A stretch of 64,000 nt of DNA from the NCBI GenBank assembly GCA_025560025.1, contig CP048485.1:2647501-2711500 (forward strand), given 5' to 3'. The notes beneath the pieces are model-generated. The model had not been told where the DNA came from and ran no database searches. It was given only the letters and a program-made list of their open reading frames with translations. The position numbers and the translations under genes are program-made. Source of the DNA: Agrobacterium tumefaciens. Its GTDB lineage: Bacteria; Pseudomonadota; Alphaproteobacteria; Rhizobiales; Rhizobiaceae. Within the stretch, counting starts at the first letter, position 1. Each line of letters begins with the position of its first letter. Positions 1-13,421 of the stretch are shown in pieces.

Positions 1-1012
<1,012 letters not shown>

Positions 1013-1269
1013 TTCGTTCCCATTGAATATGTTCATCAAGCAAAGCTTGATGACATCATCTTCTGTCCTCACGGGCCACAAGGCCCTGCGGACGGCGCGC
1101 CAAACGATTGGCGACGGACTAGCGTCCTGTATGGCTGCCAAACTCAACATCGAGCAAGGCAGGCAAGCGGACCAGTCACAGAAAGACGTGTAAATTAAAA
1201 CGAAGCGCAAGCTTCCCAGCTTCTCGAAACAACACGCATGTGAAAACATGTTCAATGTTGCGTTTTGCC

Positions 1270-1388
1270 GACCTGGTGGTTATCGCGGGGCGGCTGCACC
1301 CGTTCCCTTTCCGAACACGGCCGTGAAACGCCCCAGCGCCAATGGTACTTCGTCTCAAGACGCGGGAGAGTAGGTCGCTGCCAGGTCT
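1270..1388 (+). rRNA. rrf: 5S ribosomal RNA
   Basis: A 119-nt segment begins GACCTGGTGG and ends CTGCCAGGTC, so the two ends pair as the closing helix I of 5S rRNA. Internal landmarks include CCCGTTCCCTTTCCGAACACGG in the middle and GGGAGAGTAGGTCG near the end. It lies about 260 nt after 23S rRNA and before an initiator tRNA, the usual order of a rhizobial rrn operon. Confidence 0.96.
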
Positions 1389-1442
1389 GCAAAACGCAAC
1401 ATTCTATCTTCTCTAAACAAACTTCGGCCCAGCCGATACATA

Positions 1443-1465
1443 GGGCCGCTTACGCGGCCTTTTTG
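1443..1465 (+). terminator. Intrinsic terminator after 5S rRNA
   Basis: GGCCGC-TTAC-GCGGCC forms a 6-bp GC stem with a 4-nt loop, followed at once by TTTTTG. It could end or attenuate transcription between 5S rRNA and the downstream initiator tRNA. Confidence 0.7.
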
Positions 1466-1611
1466 CATTCCGGGACTTAAAACCATAAGGCAAACGCCTC
1501 GTGCGTCCCTAACAGGAGACAAATCGCCTTCCGCAATTTGCTCCGGCACTAGCCATCACAGCTTCCCTGTGATGCAGTCGCGATAAATCCAATAGGGATT
1601 TACGCTGGTAA

Positions 1612-1688
<77 letters not shown>

Positions 1689-1700
1689 AATTCAACAAAA

Positions 1701-1730
1701 CTCCCGTAGCAATCGCTCCGGGAGTTTTTT
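1701..1730 (+). terminator. Intrinsic terminator of the rRNA-tRNA operon
   Basis: CTCCCG and CGGGAG form a stem around AGCAATCGCTC-type loop sequence, followed by TTTTTT. It lies directly after the encoded CCA of the initiator tRNA, so it is the likely end of the rrn transcript. Confidence 0.85.
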
Positions 1731-1829
1731 CGTTTTAAGCTCCGCGTGCTCTGCCCCACCAACAAAGGATGAGGGTGATGGCCCAATCCCAATCGTGTTT
1801 CTGCGTCAATTCCGTCTTTCGACATTGCG

Positions 1830-3695
1830 ATGAAACCGGATTTGGCCATGATGCGCGAACCGCCGCCAAACTCGGAAGAAATCGTCGTGACCGCAGATCC
1901 GTTGCAGATTCTCAAGACCATTTATGGCTACGATACGTTCCGTGGACGGCAGGCGGAGATCATCCGGCATGTAATGGCAGGCAATAATGCTTTCGTCTTG
2001 ATGCCGACAGGCGGCGGAAAGTCGCTGTGTTACCAGATCCCGGCGCTCGCCCGTGACGGGATGGGGCTGATCGTATCGCCGTTGATCGCGCTGATGGTCG
2101 ATCAGGTGGCGGCATTACGCCAGGCCGGTGTGCGGGCGAAGGCTCTTAATTCCGATCTTTCGCCGGAAGAGCGCCGGGCGCTCTGGCAGGCCATGCGGGC
2201 CGGTGAGGTAGATATTCTTTATGCCGCGCCGGAAACCCTTCTCAAACCCGATGTTCTCGACGCGCTTCAATCGATTGATCTGTCGCTGATCGCGGTCGAT
2301 GAGGCTCATTGCCTGTCGCAATGGGGACATGACTTCCGCCCGCCCTATCGCCAGCTCGACATGCTGATCGAGCGTTTCCCGAATACCCCGCGCATGGCGC
2401 TGACGGCGACGGCCGACGAGCCCACCCGCACCGAGATTCTCGGCCATCTGGGCATTGATGAAAAGGATGCTTTCATTGCTGGGTTCGATCGCCCGAACAT
2501 CCGCTATGCGATTATGGAGAAGGATAATCCCCGCGCACAGCTGAAGCGTTTTCTTGAGGGCCGTGAAGGCGAAAGCGGTATCGTTTATTGCCTCTCCAAA
2601 CGCAAGGTCGATGAAACGGCGGCATGGCTTCGGGAAGAGGGACGTGATGCGCTGCCCTATCATGCCGGCATGGACAAATCTGCCCGCGAGGCGAACCAGA
2701 CCCGTTTCCAGCACGGTGAGGCTGTCATCATCGTCGCGACGGTGGCTTTCGGCATGGGCATCGACAAGCCGGATGTTCGCTTCGTGGTTCATATCGATCT
2801 GCCCGGCAGCATCGAGGCCTATTATCAGGAAACCGGGCGTGCCGGCCGTGATGGTCTGCCGTCCGAGGTGTTGATGCTTTATGGTTATGAAGATATCGCT
2901 TTGCGTAACCGATTTATCGAAGAGTCGGACGCAGCGGACCAGCGCAAATATATGGAGCGCCAGAAGCTTGATGCGCTGCTCGGCCTGGCGGAAACCGCTG
3001 GTTGCCGGCGGCAGGTACTACTGTCCTATTTCGGCGACCGATGCGAACCCTGCGGCAATTGCGACACCTGTGCGCAACCGCCTGCCCTGTTTGATGGAGC
3101 CATCGCCGCACAGAAGTTGCTTTCCTGCATTTATCGCACCGGCGAGCGTTTTGGCCAAGCCTATGTCATCCGTGTATTGCTTGGAATGGTGGACGAGCGA
3201 ATTTCCAGTTTCGGGCACGATCAAATCACGACTTACGGCATCGGCAAAGAGCATGACAATCGCGCCTGGCGAGCCATCCTGCGCCAGCTGGTTGCGCTGC
3301 GCCTGATTGAGGTTGATCTGTCGGGGCATGGCGGCTTGTCAATTTCTGAGGAGGGAAGGCGTTTCCTGCGCGAAAAGCCTTCCCTGATGTTGAGGATACC
3401 GTCTGCTCCCCGTTCGACGCGGCAACAGACGCCCCGCACTCCGGCTGCCACGGCCTTGCCGGAGGCCGATCGTAGTCTCTTTGAAGCACTGCGTGCAAAG
3501 CGTATGGAGATCGCCCGCGCGCAGAACGTTCCGCCCTATGTGATTTTCCACGATAAGACACTCATTGAACTTGCAGCAGTAAAACCAGCCTCGGTGAAGG
3601 AAATGGCACAAATCCCCGGCGTTGGAGAGACCAAGCTGGAACGCTACGGTCCCGCCTTTCTGGAGGCGATCACGGAACATGCTGCCAGCGAGTGA
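1830..3695 (+). CDS. recQ: ATP-dependent DNA helicase RecQ
   Basis: A 621-residue superfamily 2, 3'-to-5' DNA helicase that unwinds forks and recombination intermediates, classically in the RecF repair pathway. The Walker A core GGGKS is at residues 61-65 and the DEAH box, followed by the RecQ-type aromatic loop, starts near residue 157. A four-cysteine zinc module (C-x16-C-x2-C-x2-C) lies at about 392-413, with the winged-helix RQC region after it and an HRDC domain at about 530-605. Length and domain order match full bacterial RecQ. The chosen ATG has no good Shine-Dalgarno sequence; ATGs at 1848 or 1851 are alternatives. It stands alone between the tRNA terminator and a convergent regulator gene. 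Confidence 0.96.
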   Translation: MKPDLAMMREPPPNSEEIVVTADPLQILKTIYGYDTFRGRQAEIIRHVMAGNNAFVLMPTGGGKSLCYQIPALARDGMGLIVSPLIALMVDQVAALRQAGVRAKALNSDLSPEERRALWQAMRAGEVDILYAAPETLLKPDVLDALQSIDLSLIAVDEAHCLSQWGHDFRPPYRQLDMLIERFPNTPRMALTATADEPTRTEILGHLGIDEKDAFIAGFDRPNIRYAIMEKDNPRAQLKRFLEGREGESGIVYCLSKRKVDETAAWLREEGRDALPYHAGMDKSAREANQTRFQHGEAVIIVATVAFGMGIDKPDVRFVVHIDLPGSIEAYYQETGRAGRDGLPSEVLMLYGYEDIALRNRFIEESDAADQRKYMERQKLDALLGLAETAGCRRQVLLSYFGDRCEPCGNCDTCAQPPALFDGAIAAQKLLSCIYRTGERFGQAYVIRVLLGMVDERISSFGHDQITTYGIGKEHDNRAWRAILRQLVALRLIEVDLSGHGGLSISEEGRRFLREKPSLMLRIPSAPRSTRQQTPRTPAATALPEADRSLFEALRAKRMEIARAQNVPPYVIFHDKTLIELAAVKPASVKEMAQIPGVGETKLERYGPAFLEAITEHAASE

Positions 3696-3747
3696 TCGTT
3701 TGAATCCGGCAAAGAACCTCAAAAAAATATGGAGGAAGCCGGAAGCC

Positions 3748-4980
3748 TCAACCCGTCGTGTCCTTGAACAGAACGTTCTGATCGATGAGGTAACGGGAAA
3801 ACAGGGGCAGGCTTGCTCCCCCTATGGCCCGGGCCTGGCTACCGACCGCACCTTCGATGATCTCCGGCATTGTGACACCCTGAAGATCATGATGCTTGAG
3901 GGCAAGCCGGGTGGCGGAGACTATTCTCGCTCTGACCCAGTCGGGAAAACCGCCATCGATGATGACGCTGGAAAAATCGATGATGGAGGCTGCCGCGATA
4001 ACGGCTTGCGCGAGCGCCGCAGCGGTTTTACCGATCCAGCTTTCCAACGGCTCGCCAAAATCGACCCACTCGTCCGGCGAAAACCACAGGGGGCGAGGAT
4101 CGATGCCCCGCTCACGCAGCATGTTTTCCAGAACGAAGATGGAGGCGATTTTCAGAAGCTGCACCGTATTGCCATCCTGCCCCTGCACGGGCAGGGGGCC
4201 AATGGCGCCAGCAGTGCCTGTCTTGCCGGAAAACAGCGCCGAATTCAAAACGACGCCGCCGCCGATGAAGGATCCGATGAAGATATAGAGAAAATCGGCA
4301 TAGTTCTGGCCGGCTCCGAAAACCAGTTCGGCGCCGCAGGCACTGGTCGCATCGTTCTGCAGAAAGACCGGATAGCTGATGCTTCCCGCAATTTCCGAAC
4401 GAATATCAACATCCCGCCACCGTTCCATTTCGATTTGCGGTGCGCCCACCTCCTGCGCCCAGTTCCACAATTCGAACGGAGCGGCGATGCCGACGCCCGC
4501 GATTTTTTGCCGCTCGGCCGGAGACAGTTTTGCCTCGAGTTCCGCGATGCCCTCCACCACGAAAGGCAAGATCCATTCCGGCAGCGGATAGGGATAGGTT
4601 CTGCGAAGCTTGAGCCTGATGCGGCCAACAAAATCCATCAGCACAAGATCGACGCTGCGCCGGCCGATCTTCACGCCGAAAGAAAAGACCGCGTCGGGGT
4701 TGAGGCGCATCGGTGTTGATGGCTGTCCCACCTTGCCGCGCAGTCTTTCACCCCGAATGAGAAGCCCGTCTTTTTCAAGCGAGCGCATGATGACGGAGAC
4801 AGTCTGTGCCGAGAGACCGCACAGCCTGGAGATTTCCGCTTTCGACAATCCGCCATGCCGGCGAACGAGCGACAGGACCAGCCGCTCATTATAGGCGCGC
4901 ACTCCGATCTGGTTGGCGCCGCCGCTCATATCCATGATTGTGGGCGGCGCAGGCGGCGCCGTCTCGACAGATTGTCTCAT
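3748..4980 (-). CDS. frcR: ROK-family transcriptional repressor of the fructose operon (FrcR-like)
   Basis: A 410-residue regulator with an N-terminal winged helix-turn-helix (LSKAEISRLCGLSAQTVSVI, about residues 42-61) followed by an actin-fold ROK sugar-binding domain. It starts behind the strong ribosome site GGGAGGAT and is divergent from frcB, so it probably represses the frc operon and responds to a sugar; this follows from position and family and is not shown directly. Compared with NagC/Mlc-type ROK proteins I do not see the CxCGxxGC zinc motif, and the usual GE(L/I)GH stretch reads GAIGPLP, so it is a divergent branch that cannot be a sugar kinase. The symbol is by synteny with Sinorhizobium. 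Confidence 0.85.
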   Translation of the reverse strand: MRQSVETAPPAPPTIMDMSGGANQIGVRAYNERLVLSLVRRHGGLSKAEISRLCGLSAQTVSVIMRSLEKDGLLIRGERLRGKVGQPSTPMRLNPDAVFSFGVKIGRRSVDLVLMDFVGRIRLKLRRTYPYPLPEWILPFVVEGIAELEAKLSPAERQKIAGVGIAAPFELWNWAQEVGAPQIEMERWRDVDIRSEIAGSISYPVFLQNDATSACGAELVFGAGQNYADFLYIFIGSFIGGGVVLNSALFSGKTGTAGAIGPLPVQGQDGNTVQLLKIASIFVLENMLRERGIDPRPLWFSPDEWVDFGEPLESWIGKTAAALAQAVIAAASIIDFSSVIIDGGFPDWVRARIVSATRLALKHHDLQGVTMPEIIEGAVGSQARAIGGASLPLFSRYLIDQNVLFKDTTG

Positions 4981-5104
4981 AATATCATCCTCCCGCCCGC
5001 CCTATCCGTCGCGACCGATACAGCAGGCTTTATGGCAATCTTGCTATCGCAACGTTAAACGACGCGGCGATATTCCTCCCTGCCGCCTATTAGAATGCCA
5101 TATG

Positions 5105-5117
5105 GAATTAATAATTC
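5105..5117. promoter_or_regulatory. Near-palindrome in the frcR-frcB intergenic region, possible operator
   Basis: GAATTAATAATTC is an AT-rich inverted repeat lying upstream of a TTGACA hexamer at 5136-5141, within the 263-nt divergent region between the ROK regulator and frcB. ROK repressors bind AT-rich inverted repeats, so this is a candidate site. The call is inference only. Confidence 0.35.
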
Positions 5118-5243
5118 AATCGGATTTATTTATTGACAGCCGTTTCCTTTGGTGGTTCCATCTGTGCAACGGTCGCTGTTCTCGGAGGAGACGAGATCGT
5201 CGAGTAACCGTCACGGTGCTTAAATATCCATTGGGAGGATTAA

Positions 5244-6266
5244 ATGAAGACCACTGTTTCCGCTCTTCTGGGCGCGCTCGCGCTTGGCGTTTCTTTCGCT
5301 TCCGTCGCGTCCGCCGCCGATACGTCGGTTTGCCTCATCACCAAGACCGATACCAATCCCTTTTTCGTCAAGATGAAAGAAGGCGCGACCGCCAAGGCCA
5401 AAGAGCTTGGCGTGACGCTGAAATCCTATGCCGGCAAGATCGACGGCGATTCCGAAAGCCAGGTTGCCGCCATCGAGACCTGCATCGCCGATGGTGCCAA
5501 GGGTATTCTGATTACTGCCTCCGACACGAAGGGCATCGTTCCGGCCGTGCAGAAGGCGCGTGATGCCGGTCTTCTGGTCATCGCCCTCGATACGCCGCTC
5601 GAACCCGTCGATGCCGCTGATTCCACCTTCGCCACCGACAACCTCCTGGCCGGTGAACTGATCGGCAAATGGGCTGCCGGCAGCCTCGGCGACAAGGCCA
5701 AGGATGCGAAAATCGCCTTCCTCAACCTCACCCCCTCCCAGCCGACGGTGGATGTGCTGCGCAACCAGGGCTTCATGAAGGGCTTTGGCATTGACGTGAA
5801 GGACATCAACAAGATCGGCGATGAAAACGATCCGCGCATCGTCGGCCATGATGTCACCAATGGTAACGAGGAAGGCGGCCGCGCGGCGATGGAAAATCTG
5901 CTGCAGAAGGACCCAACCATCAATGTCGTCCACACCATCAACGAGCCTGCGGCAGCCGGCGCTTATGAGGCGCTGAAGGCGGTCGGTCGTGAAAAGGATG
6001 TTCTGATCGTTTCCGTCGATGGCGGTTGCCCCGGCGTCAAGAACGTCGCGGAAGGCGTGATCGGCGCGACCTCGCAGCAATATCCGCTGCTGATGGCGGC
6101 TCTTGGCGTGGAAGCCGTCAAGAAGTTTGCCGACACCGGTGAAAAGCCGAAGCCGACTGAAGGCAAGAACTTCGTCGATACCGGCGTGACGCTGGTAACC
6201 GACAAGCCGGTCAAGGGTCTCGACTCCATCGATACGAAGGAAGGTCTCAACAAGTGCTGGGGCTGA
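5244..6266 (+). CDS. frcB: Fructose ABC transporter, periplasmic binding protein FrcB
   Basis: A 340-residue exported sugar-binding protein of the ribose/galactose class (type I fold, Peripla_BP_4). A Sec signal peptide covers residues 1-23 and ends SVASAADT. The sequence around [16 protein letters not shown] and the C-terminal GLNKCWG tail are very close to Sinorhizobium meliloti FrcB as I remember it; that protein binds fructose, mannose and ribose. It captures sugar for the FrcC/FrcA importer. The start follows GGGAGGATTAA. A stable stem-loop after the stop probably lets frcB be made in excess over the membrane components. Confidence 0.95.
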   Translation: MKTTVSALLGALALGVSFASVASAADTSVCLITKTDTNPFFVKMKEGATAKAKELGVTLKSYAGKIDGDSESQVAAIETCIADGAKGILITASDTKGIVPAVQKARDAGLLVIALDTPLEPVDAADSTFATDNLLAGELIGKWAAGSLGDKAKDAKIAFLNLTPSQPTVDVLRNQGFMKGFGIDVKDINKIGDENDPRIVGHDVTNGNEEGGRAAMENLLQKDPTINVVHTINEPAAAGAYEALKAVGREKDVLIVSVDGGCPGVKNVAEGVIGATSQQYPLLMAALGVEAVKKFADTGEKPKPTEGKNFVDTGVTLVTDKPVKGLDSIDTKEGLNKCWG

Positions 6267-6286
6267 TGCCTCACCATTGAAACCCG

Positions 6287-6306
6287 CGGGGGCATTCGTG
6301 CCCCCG
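6287..6306 (+). promoter_or_regulatory. Intercistronic stem-loop between frcB and frcC
   Basis: CGGGGGCA-TTCG-TGCCCCCG is a perfect 8-bp hairpin with a UUCG loop, placed 20 nt after the frcB stop. It has no following T-run, so it is more likely an mRNA-stabilising or partial-attenuation element than a full terminator. The 224-nt gap to frcC holds no gene. Confidence 0.6.
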
Positions 6307-6490
6307 CCCTTGGACGAGAATGATTAAAGCACGATCCGGGGGATCGGACAAAGGAACAAACGAGCGCGTCACGCGTCCTGCGGGGATGGCATAGGCCGCT
6401 TCACAACACTTTGAAATCTACGCATCATTCTCTTTTGAGATAGACCCCGGTGTCAAGGCTGGTGCGATAGAGCGATCGGGAGGAAAATCC

Positions 6491-7573
6491 ATGAGCGATC
6501 AGCCGGTGCGGGCTCAGCCGCATAATGAATTTGAAAAAGTGCTTTCGGGAAGTTCGACTCAGGTCGCTGCTTTCGATACGCACGACAAGAGCGTGCTGGA
6601 AAAACTACAGCACTTTCTACACTCCAGCCCGGCGGCCGTTCCGCTTATCGTTCTGGTGCTGTCGCTGATTGTTTTCGGCCTGCTTCTCGGCGGCAAGTTT
6701 TTCTCGGCCTTCACGCTGACCCTTATTCTGCAGCAAGTCGCCATCGTCGGTATTGTCGGCGCGGCGCAGTCGCTGGTCATCCTGACGGCGGGCATCGATC
6801 TGTCGGTTGGCGCGATCATGGTCCTGTCCTCCGTCATCATGGGACAGTTCACCTTCCGTTACGGTCTGCCGGCGGAACTCTCCATTCTCTGTGGCCTTGC
6901 CGTCGGCGCATTTTGCGGCTTCATCAACGGTATTCTGGTCTCGCGCATGCGCCTGCCGCCCTTCATCGTCACGCTGGGCATGTGGCAGATCGTACTGGCG
7001 ACCAACTTCCTTTATTCCGCAAACGAGACGATCCGAGCCCAGGATATCGCCCAGCAGGCGCCGATCCTGCAATTCTTCGGCGCCAATATCCGTGTCGGCA
7101 GCGCGGTCTTCACCTATGGCGTCATCGCCATGGTCCTTCTCGTCGCCCTGCTCTGGTATGTGCTGAACCGCACCGCCTGGGGCCGCCATCTTTATGCTGT
7201 CGGTGACGATCCGGATGCCGCCGAACTTGCCGGTGTCAACGTCAAGCGCATGCTGACCACCGTTTACACGCTGTCCGGCCTCATCTGCGCCTTCGCTGGC
7301 TGGGCCCTCATCGGCCGCATCGGCTCGGTTTCGCCGACCGCCGGTCAATTCGCCAATATCGAATCCATTACCGCAGTGGTTATCGGCGGCCTGTCGCTGT
7401 TCGGTGGACGCGGCTCCATCATGGGCATGATTTTCGGTGCCCTGATCGTCGGCGTCTTTTCGCTCGGCCTCAGGCTTATCGGAACAGACCCGCAATGGAC
7501 CTATCTGTTGATCGGCGTCCTCATCATCATGGCTGTCGCAATCGACCAGTGGATCAGAAAGGTAGCAGGCTGA
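6491..7573 (+). CDS. frcC: Fructose ABC transporter, permease FrcC
   Basis: A 360-residue inner-membrane permease of the ribose-type (RbsC/BPD_transp_2) family. After a hydrophilic N-terminal segment of about 45 residues come some eight to ten hydrophobic segments, with the family signature LTAGIDLSVGAIM near residue 98. It forms the sugar channel with FrcB outside and FrcA inside. The ribosome site GGGAGGAAA precedes the ATG. Its stop overlaps the start of frcA by one base (TGATG), which indicates translational coupling. Confidence 0.95.
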   Translation: MSDQPVRAQPHNEFEKVLSGSSTQVAAFDTHDKSVLEKLQHFLHSSPAAVPLIVLVLSLIVFGLLLGGKFFSAFTLTLILQQVAIVGIVGAAQSLVILTAGIDLSVGAIMVLSSVIMGQFTFRYGLPAELSILCGLAVGAFCGFINGILVSRMRLPPFIVTLGMWQIVLATNFLYSANETIRAQDIAQQAPILQFFGANIRVGSAVFTYGVIAMVLLVALLWYVLNRTAWGRHLYAVGDDPDAAELAGVNVKRMLTTVYTLSGLICAFAGWALIGRIGSVSPTAGQFANIESITAVVIGGLSLFGGRGSIMGMIFGALIVGVFSLGLRLIGTDPQWTYLLIGVLIIMAVAIDQWIRKVAG

Positions 7574-8355
7574 TGGCAAAAGAACCCATTCTCACAGCAC
7601 GCAATCTCGTCAAGCGCTATGGTCGTGTGACGGCCCTGGACCATGCCGATTTCGATCTCTATCCGGGCGAAATCCTGGCGGTGATCGGCGATAACGGCGC
7701 CGGCAAATCCTCTCTCATCAAGGCGATTTCCGGCGCGGTGACACCCGATGAAGGGGAAATCCGGCTGGAAGGCCAGCCCGTCCAGTTCCGCTCGCCGATA
7801 GAGGCGCGCAAGGCTGGCATCGAGACGGTCTATCAGAACCTCGCCCTGTCACCGGCGCTTTCCATAGCCGACAATATGTTTCTCGGCCGCGAAATCCGCA
7901 AACCCGGTATTCAGGGCAGCCTGTTCCGGGCGCTGGACCGTCCGGCCATGGAAAAATTCGCCCGCGAGAAACTGTCGGAACTCGGCCTGATGACGATCCA
8001 GAACATCAATCAGGCAGTGGAAACCCTCTCCGGCGGCCAGCGTCAGGGTGTGGCCGTGGCGCGTGCAGCGGCCTTCGGCTCCAAGGTCGTCATTCTTGAC
8101 GAGCCGACGGCGGCGCTTGGCGTCAAGGAAAGCCGGCGTGTTCTGGAGCTTATTCTGGACGTGCGTTCGCGCGGCCTGCCCATCGTCCTCATCTCGCATA
8201 ACATGCCGCATGTCTTCGAGGTCGCGGATCGCATTCATATCCACCGGCTCGGCAAGCGCCTGTGCGTCATCAATCCCAAGGACTACTCCATGTCCGACGC
8301 CGTCGCCTTCATGACCGGCGCCAAGGAAGCGCCGAAGGAAACGCTTGCCGCATGA
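7573..8355 (+). CDS. frcA: Fructose ABC transporter, ATP-binding protein FrcA
   Basis: A 260-residue ABC ATPase: Walker A GDNGAGKSS near residue 41, signature LSGGQRQGVAVARAA near 150, Walker B VVILDEPTAALG near 170, and the H-loop LISHNMPH. Unlike RbsA or MglA, which carry two nucleotide-binding domains, this one has a single domain, as in Sinorhizobium FrcA, so it should act as a homodimer. The start was set at the ATG overlapping the frcC stop. Its own end overlaps frcK by 4 nt (ATGA). Confidence 0.95.
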   Translation: MAKEPILTARNLVKRYGRVTALDHADFDLYPGEILAVIGDNGAGKSSLIKAISGAVTPDEGEIRLEGQPVQFRSPIEARKAGIETVYQNLALSPALSIADNMFLGREIRKPGIQGSLFRALDRPAMEKFAREKLSELGLMTIQNINQAVETLSGGQRQGVAVARAAAFGSKVVILDEPTAALGVKESRRVLELILDVRSRGLPIVLISHNMPHVFEVADRIHIHRLGKRLCVINPKDYSMSDAVAFMTGAKEAPKETLAA

Positions 8356-8981
8356 CGCTGAAGCTTGAAACGATCGCCGAAGACGTTCTTCGGCGGGCAG
8401 AAGGTAAATCCCGTTTTATCGTCGCTATTGCCGGTCCCCCTGGGGCCGGCAAATCCACGCTGGCGGATGCCCTTTGTGATGCTTTGCTGGCACGGGGCGA
8501 AACGGCCGCCGTCCTGCCCATGGATGGCTTCCATATGGACAATGGCATCCTTGAAGAGCGGGGGCTGCTGCCGCGAAAAGGCGCACCTGAAACTTTCGAC
8601 GTGCGCGGTTTCCTCGATATCGTCTCCGCCGTCCGCAAGGGCGGGCAGGAGGTGCTTGTTCCGGTTTTCGACCGCTTCCGTGAAATCGCCATAGCGTCTG
8701 CCCGAGCGATTGCGCCGGAAACACGCTTTATCCTCGCTGAAGGCAATTATCTGCTGCTGGACGAGGCGCCATGGACAACTCTTTCCAAAAGCTTCGACCT
8801 CACCATTTTTGTCGGGCCGTCCGTCGAGGTGCTGGAGGAGAGGCTGCGGAAAAGGTGGCAGGGCTATGGTCTGGACGAGGCCCAGATCCACGCCAAACTT
8901 TTCGAAAACGATCTTCCGAACGGAAAAAGGGTAATCGAAAACGCCCGTCCCGCTGATATTCACATCGATATCTGGGAATAG
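8352..8981 (+). CDS. frcK: FrcK, P-loop kinase-like protein of the fructose operon
   Basis: A 209-residue protein of the uridine kinase/pantothenate kinase-like P-loop family, with Walker A GPPGAGKST near residue 28. A DGFHMDNG motif near residue 60 is typical of phosphoribulokinase/uridine kinase-like enzymes. The ATG overlaps the frcA stop, so it is the last gene of frcBCAK. In Sinorhizobium the same gene is called frcK, but to my knowledge its substrate is not established; phosphorylation of a sugar or sugar derivative is a guess from context. Confidence 0.85.
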   Translation: MTLKLETIAEDVLRRAEGKSRFIVAIAGPPGAGKSTLADALCDALLARGETAAVLPMDGFHMDNGILEERGLLPRKGAPETFDVRGFLDIVSAVRKGGQEVLVPVFDRFREIAIASARAIAPETRFILAEGNYLLLDEAPWTTLSKSFDLTIFVGPSVEVLEERLRKRWQGYGLDEAQIHAKLFENDLPNGKRVIENARPADIHIDIWE

Positions 8982-9091
8982 ATTAACGCTTTTCTCTGTT
9001 TGAGCGGCGGCACGCATGTGCCGTTAAGCCTTTGTTGACTATGTGTTGAATCTTTTTGATCCACAGGGTGGGGCTTTTGTGTGTCTATTCA

Positions 9092-9121
9092 TTGACGCGA
9101 AAATTTCCTCATATACTATAT
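9092..9121 (+). promoter_or_regulatory. Predicted sigma-70 promoter of the nrdHIEF leader
   Basis: TTGACG (9092-9097) and CTATAT (9116-9121) are separated by 18 nt and match the alphaproteobacterial housekeeping consensus. The -10 region overlaps the small palindrome CATATACTATATG (9110-9122), which could be a repressor half or full site, for instance for NrdR; that part is speculative. Transcription would begin just before the cobalamin riboswitch. Confidence 0.65.
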
Positions 9122-9127
9122 GTGGTG

Positions 9128-9330
9128 TTCGAGGTTCTTCCGATTCGCAAGGATTGGGAGCTAAGACGGGAATTCGGTGCGTAACGCCGTTATGGCGGAG
9201 CAAGGCCGAAACTGCCCCCGCAACTGTAAGCGGTGAGCATCGTTCCGATTTGGGTCACTGGGGTCAAAAGCTCCGGGAAGGCCGGAATAGATGTTGTGAC
9301 CCGTAAGTCAGGAGACCTGCCTTGAGCGCA
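9128..9330 (+). ncRNA. Cobalamin (B12) riboswitch upstream of nrdHIEF
   Basis: A roughly 200-nt leader has the conserved adenosylcobalamin aptamer pieces in order: GGTTCTTCCGATT-type P2 start, GGGAATTCGGTGC, GCCGAAACTGCCCCCGCAAC, the GGGAAGGCCGG core, and the B12-box-like GTAAGTCAGGAGACCTGCC at about 9304-9322. Coenzyme B12 binding is expected to reduce expression of the downstream class Ib reductase, sensible if the cell also owns a B12-dependent class II enzyme. The expression platform was not resolved; ACGCAAATGATTTGCGT (9368-9384), a GCGGCT/AGCCGC stem near 9485 and the perfect palindrome CGATTGCAATTGCAATCG (9533-9550) lie between aptamer and nrdH. Confidence 0.92.
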
Positions 9331-9594
9331 AACGTCCACGGGCGGGGTGTCCGGAGGAAGGTGTATGACGCAAATGATTTGCGTGCGCCCTTTTCTGCCC
9401 CCTCCAGAACAAGCTTCGGGGTGAAGTCATGCCAGTGCATTTGTTTGAGTTGCTGCGCTCGTCGGCGTAGAGAGTGATTTTACGCGGCTAAAAGCCGCGC
9501 GCGCCCACCCTAATGACAGAACCATCGCCGCCCGATTGCAATTGCAATCGGCAATGTTGAGCCGTGTCCGAAACCGGTTTCGAGAGAGGAAATT

Positions 9595-9816
9595 ATGACC
9601 GTCACCGTTTACAGCAAGCCCGCCTGCGTCCAATGCACCGCCACCTATCGCGCCCTCGACCGCATCGGCGTCCCCTATGAGATCATCGATATCTCCGAAG
9701 ATACGGATGCGCTCGATCACGTCCGCGGTCTCGGTTACATGCAGGTTCCCGTGGTCGTCGCCGGTGAGCGCCATTGGGCGGGTTTCCGGCCGGATATGAT
9801 CGGCTCGATCAGCTGA
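9595..9816 (+). CDS. nrdH: Glutaredoxin-like electron donor NrdH
   Basis: A 73-residue thioredoxin-fold protein with redox site CVQC at residues 11-14. The C-terminal WAGFRPD segment is typical of NrdH (WSGFRPD in enteric NrdH). NrdH looks like glutaredoxin but is reduced by thioredoxin reductase and supplies electrons to NrdE. The start follows GAGAGGAAATT. It is the first gene of the nrdHIEF operon, behind a B12 riboswitch. Confidence 0.95.
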   Translation: MTVTVYSKPACVQCTATYRALDRIGVPYEIIDISEDTDALDHVRGLGYMQVPVVVAGERHWAGFRPDMIGSIS

Positions 9817-9828
9817 GGCGGCGGGGCG

Positions 9829-10214
9829 ATGGGCCTGATCGTCTATTATTCCAGCCGCTCTGAAAACACCCATCGTTTCCTTCTGAAACTGGGACGGCGT
9901 CTGTTTCGCTTGCCGCTTGGCGTTGAGGAAGATGTTCCCCATGTGTCCGAGCCCTATGTGCTGGTCACCCCCACCTATGGGGGCGGCGGCACCAAAGGGG
10001 CCGTGCCGAAACCGGTCATCCGGTTTTTGAACGAGCCCTCCAACCGAAATCTCATTCGCGGCGTCATTGCGGCGGGAAACACGAATTTTGGCGCAGCTTT
10101 CGCATCCGCCGGAGATATCGTCTCGCGCAAATGCGCAGTGCCGTTTCTCTATCGCTTCGAGCTTCTCGGCACGGAGGAAGATGTCGCCAACGTCAAACAT
10201 GGATTGGAACGATT

Positions 10215-10227
<13 letters not shown>
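9829..10227 (+). CDS. nrdI: Flavodoxin-like NrdI
   Basis: A 132-residue FMN-binding protein that, in class Ib systems, supplies the oxidant used to build the manganese-tyrosyl radical cofactor of NrdF. The N-terminal [14 protein letters not shown] is the phosphate-binding loop of the NrdI family, and the TPTYGGGG segment near residue 47 is also characteristic. It starts 12 nt after nrdH and overlaps the probable start of nrdE by 13 nt. Confidence 0.95.
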
Positions 10228-13392
<3,165 letters not shown>

Positions 13393-13421
13393 AACCGGTT
13401 TGTCGGCAGGACCCGCAAAAG

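Noticed and set aside
9067..9122. A pair of NrdR boxes upstream of nrdH
   Set aside because: CATATACTATATG is palindromic, but I could not find a second box at the usual spacing, nor a good match to the full 16-bp consensus.
9043..9306. An 87-codon frame across the nrd leader
   Set aside because: It runs through the cobalamin riboswitch; the aptamer explains the conservation, and there is no ribosome site.
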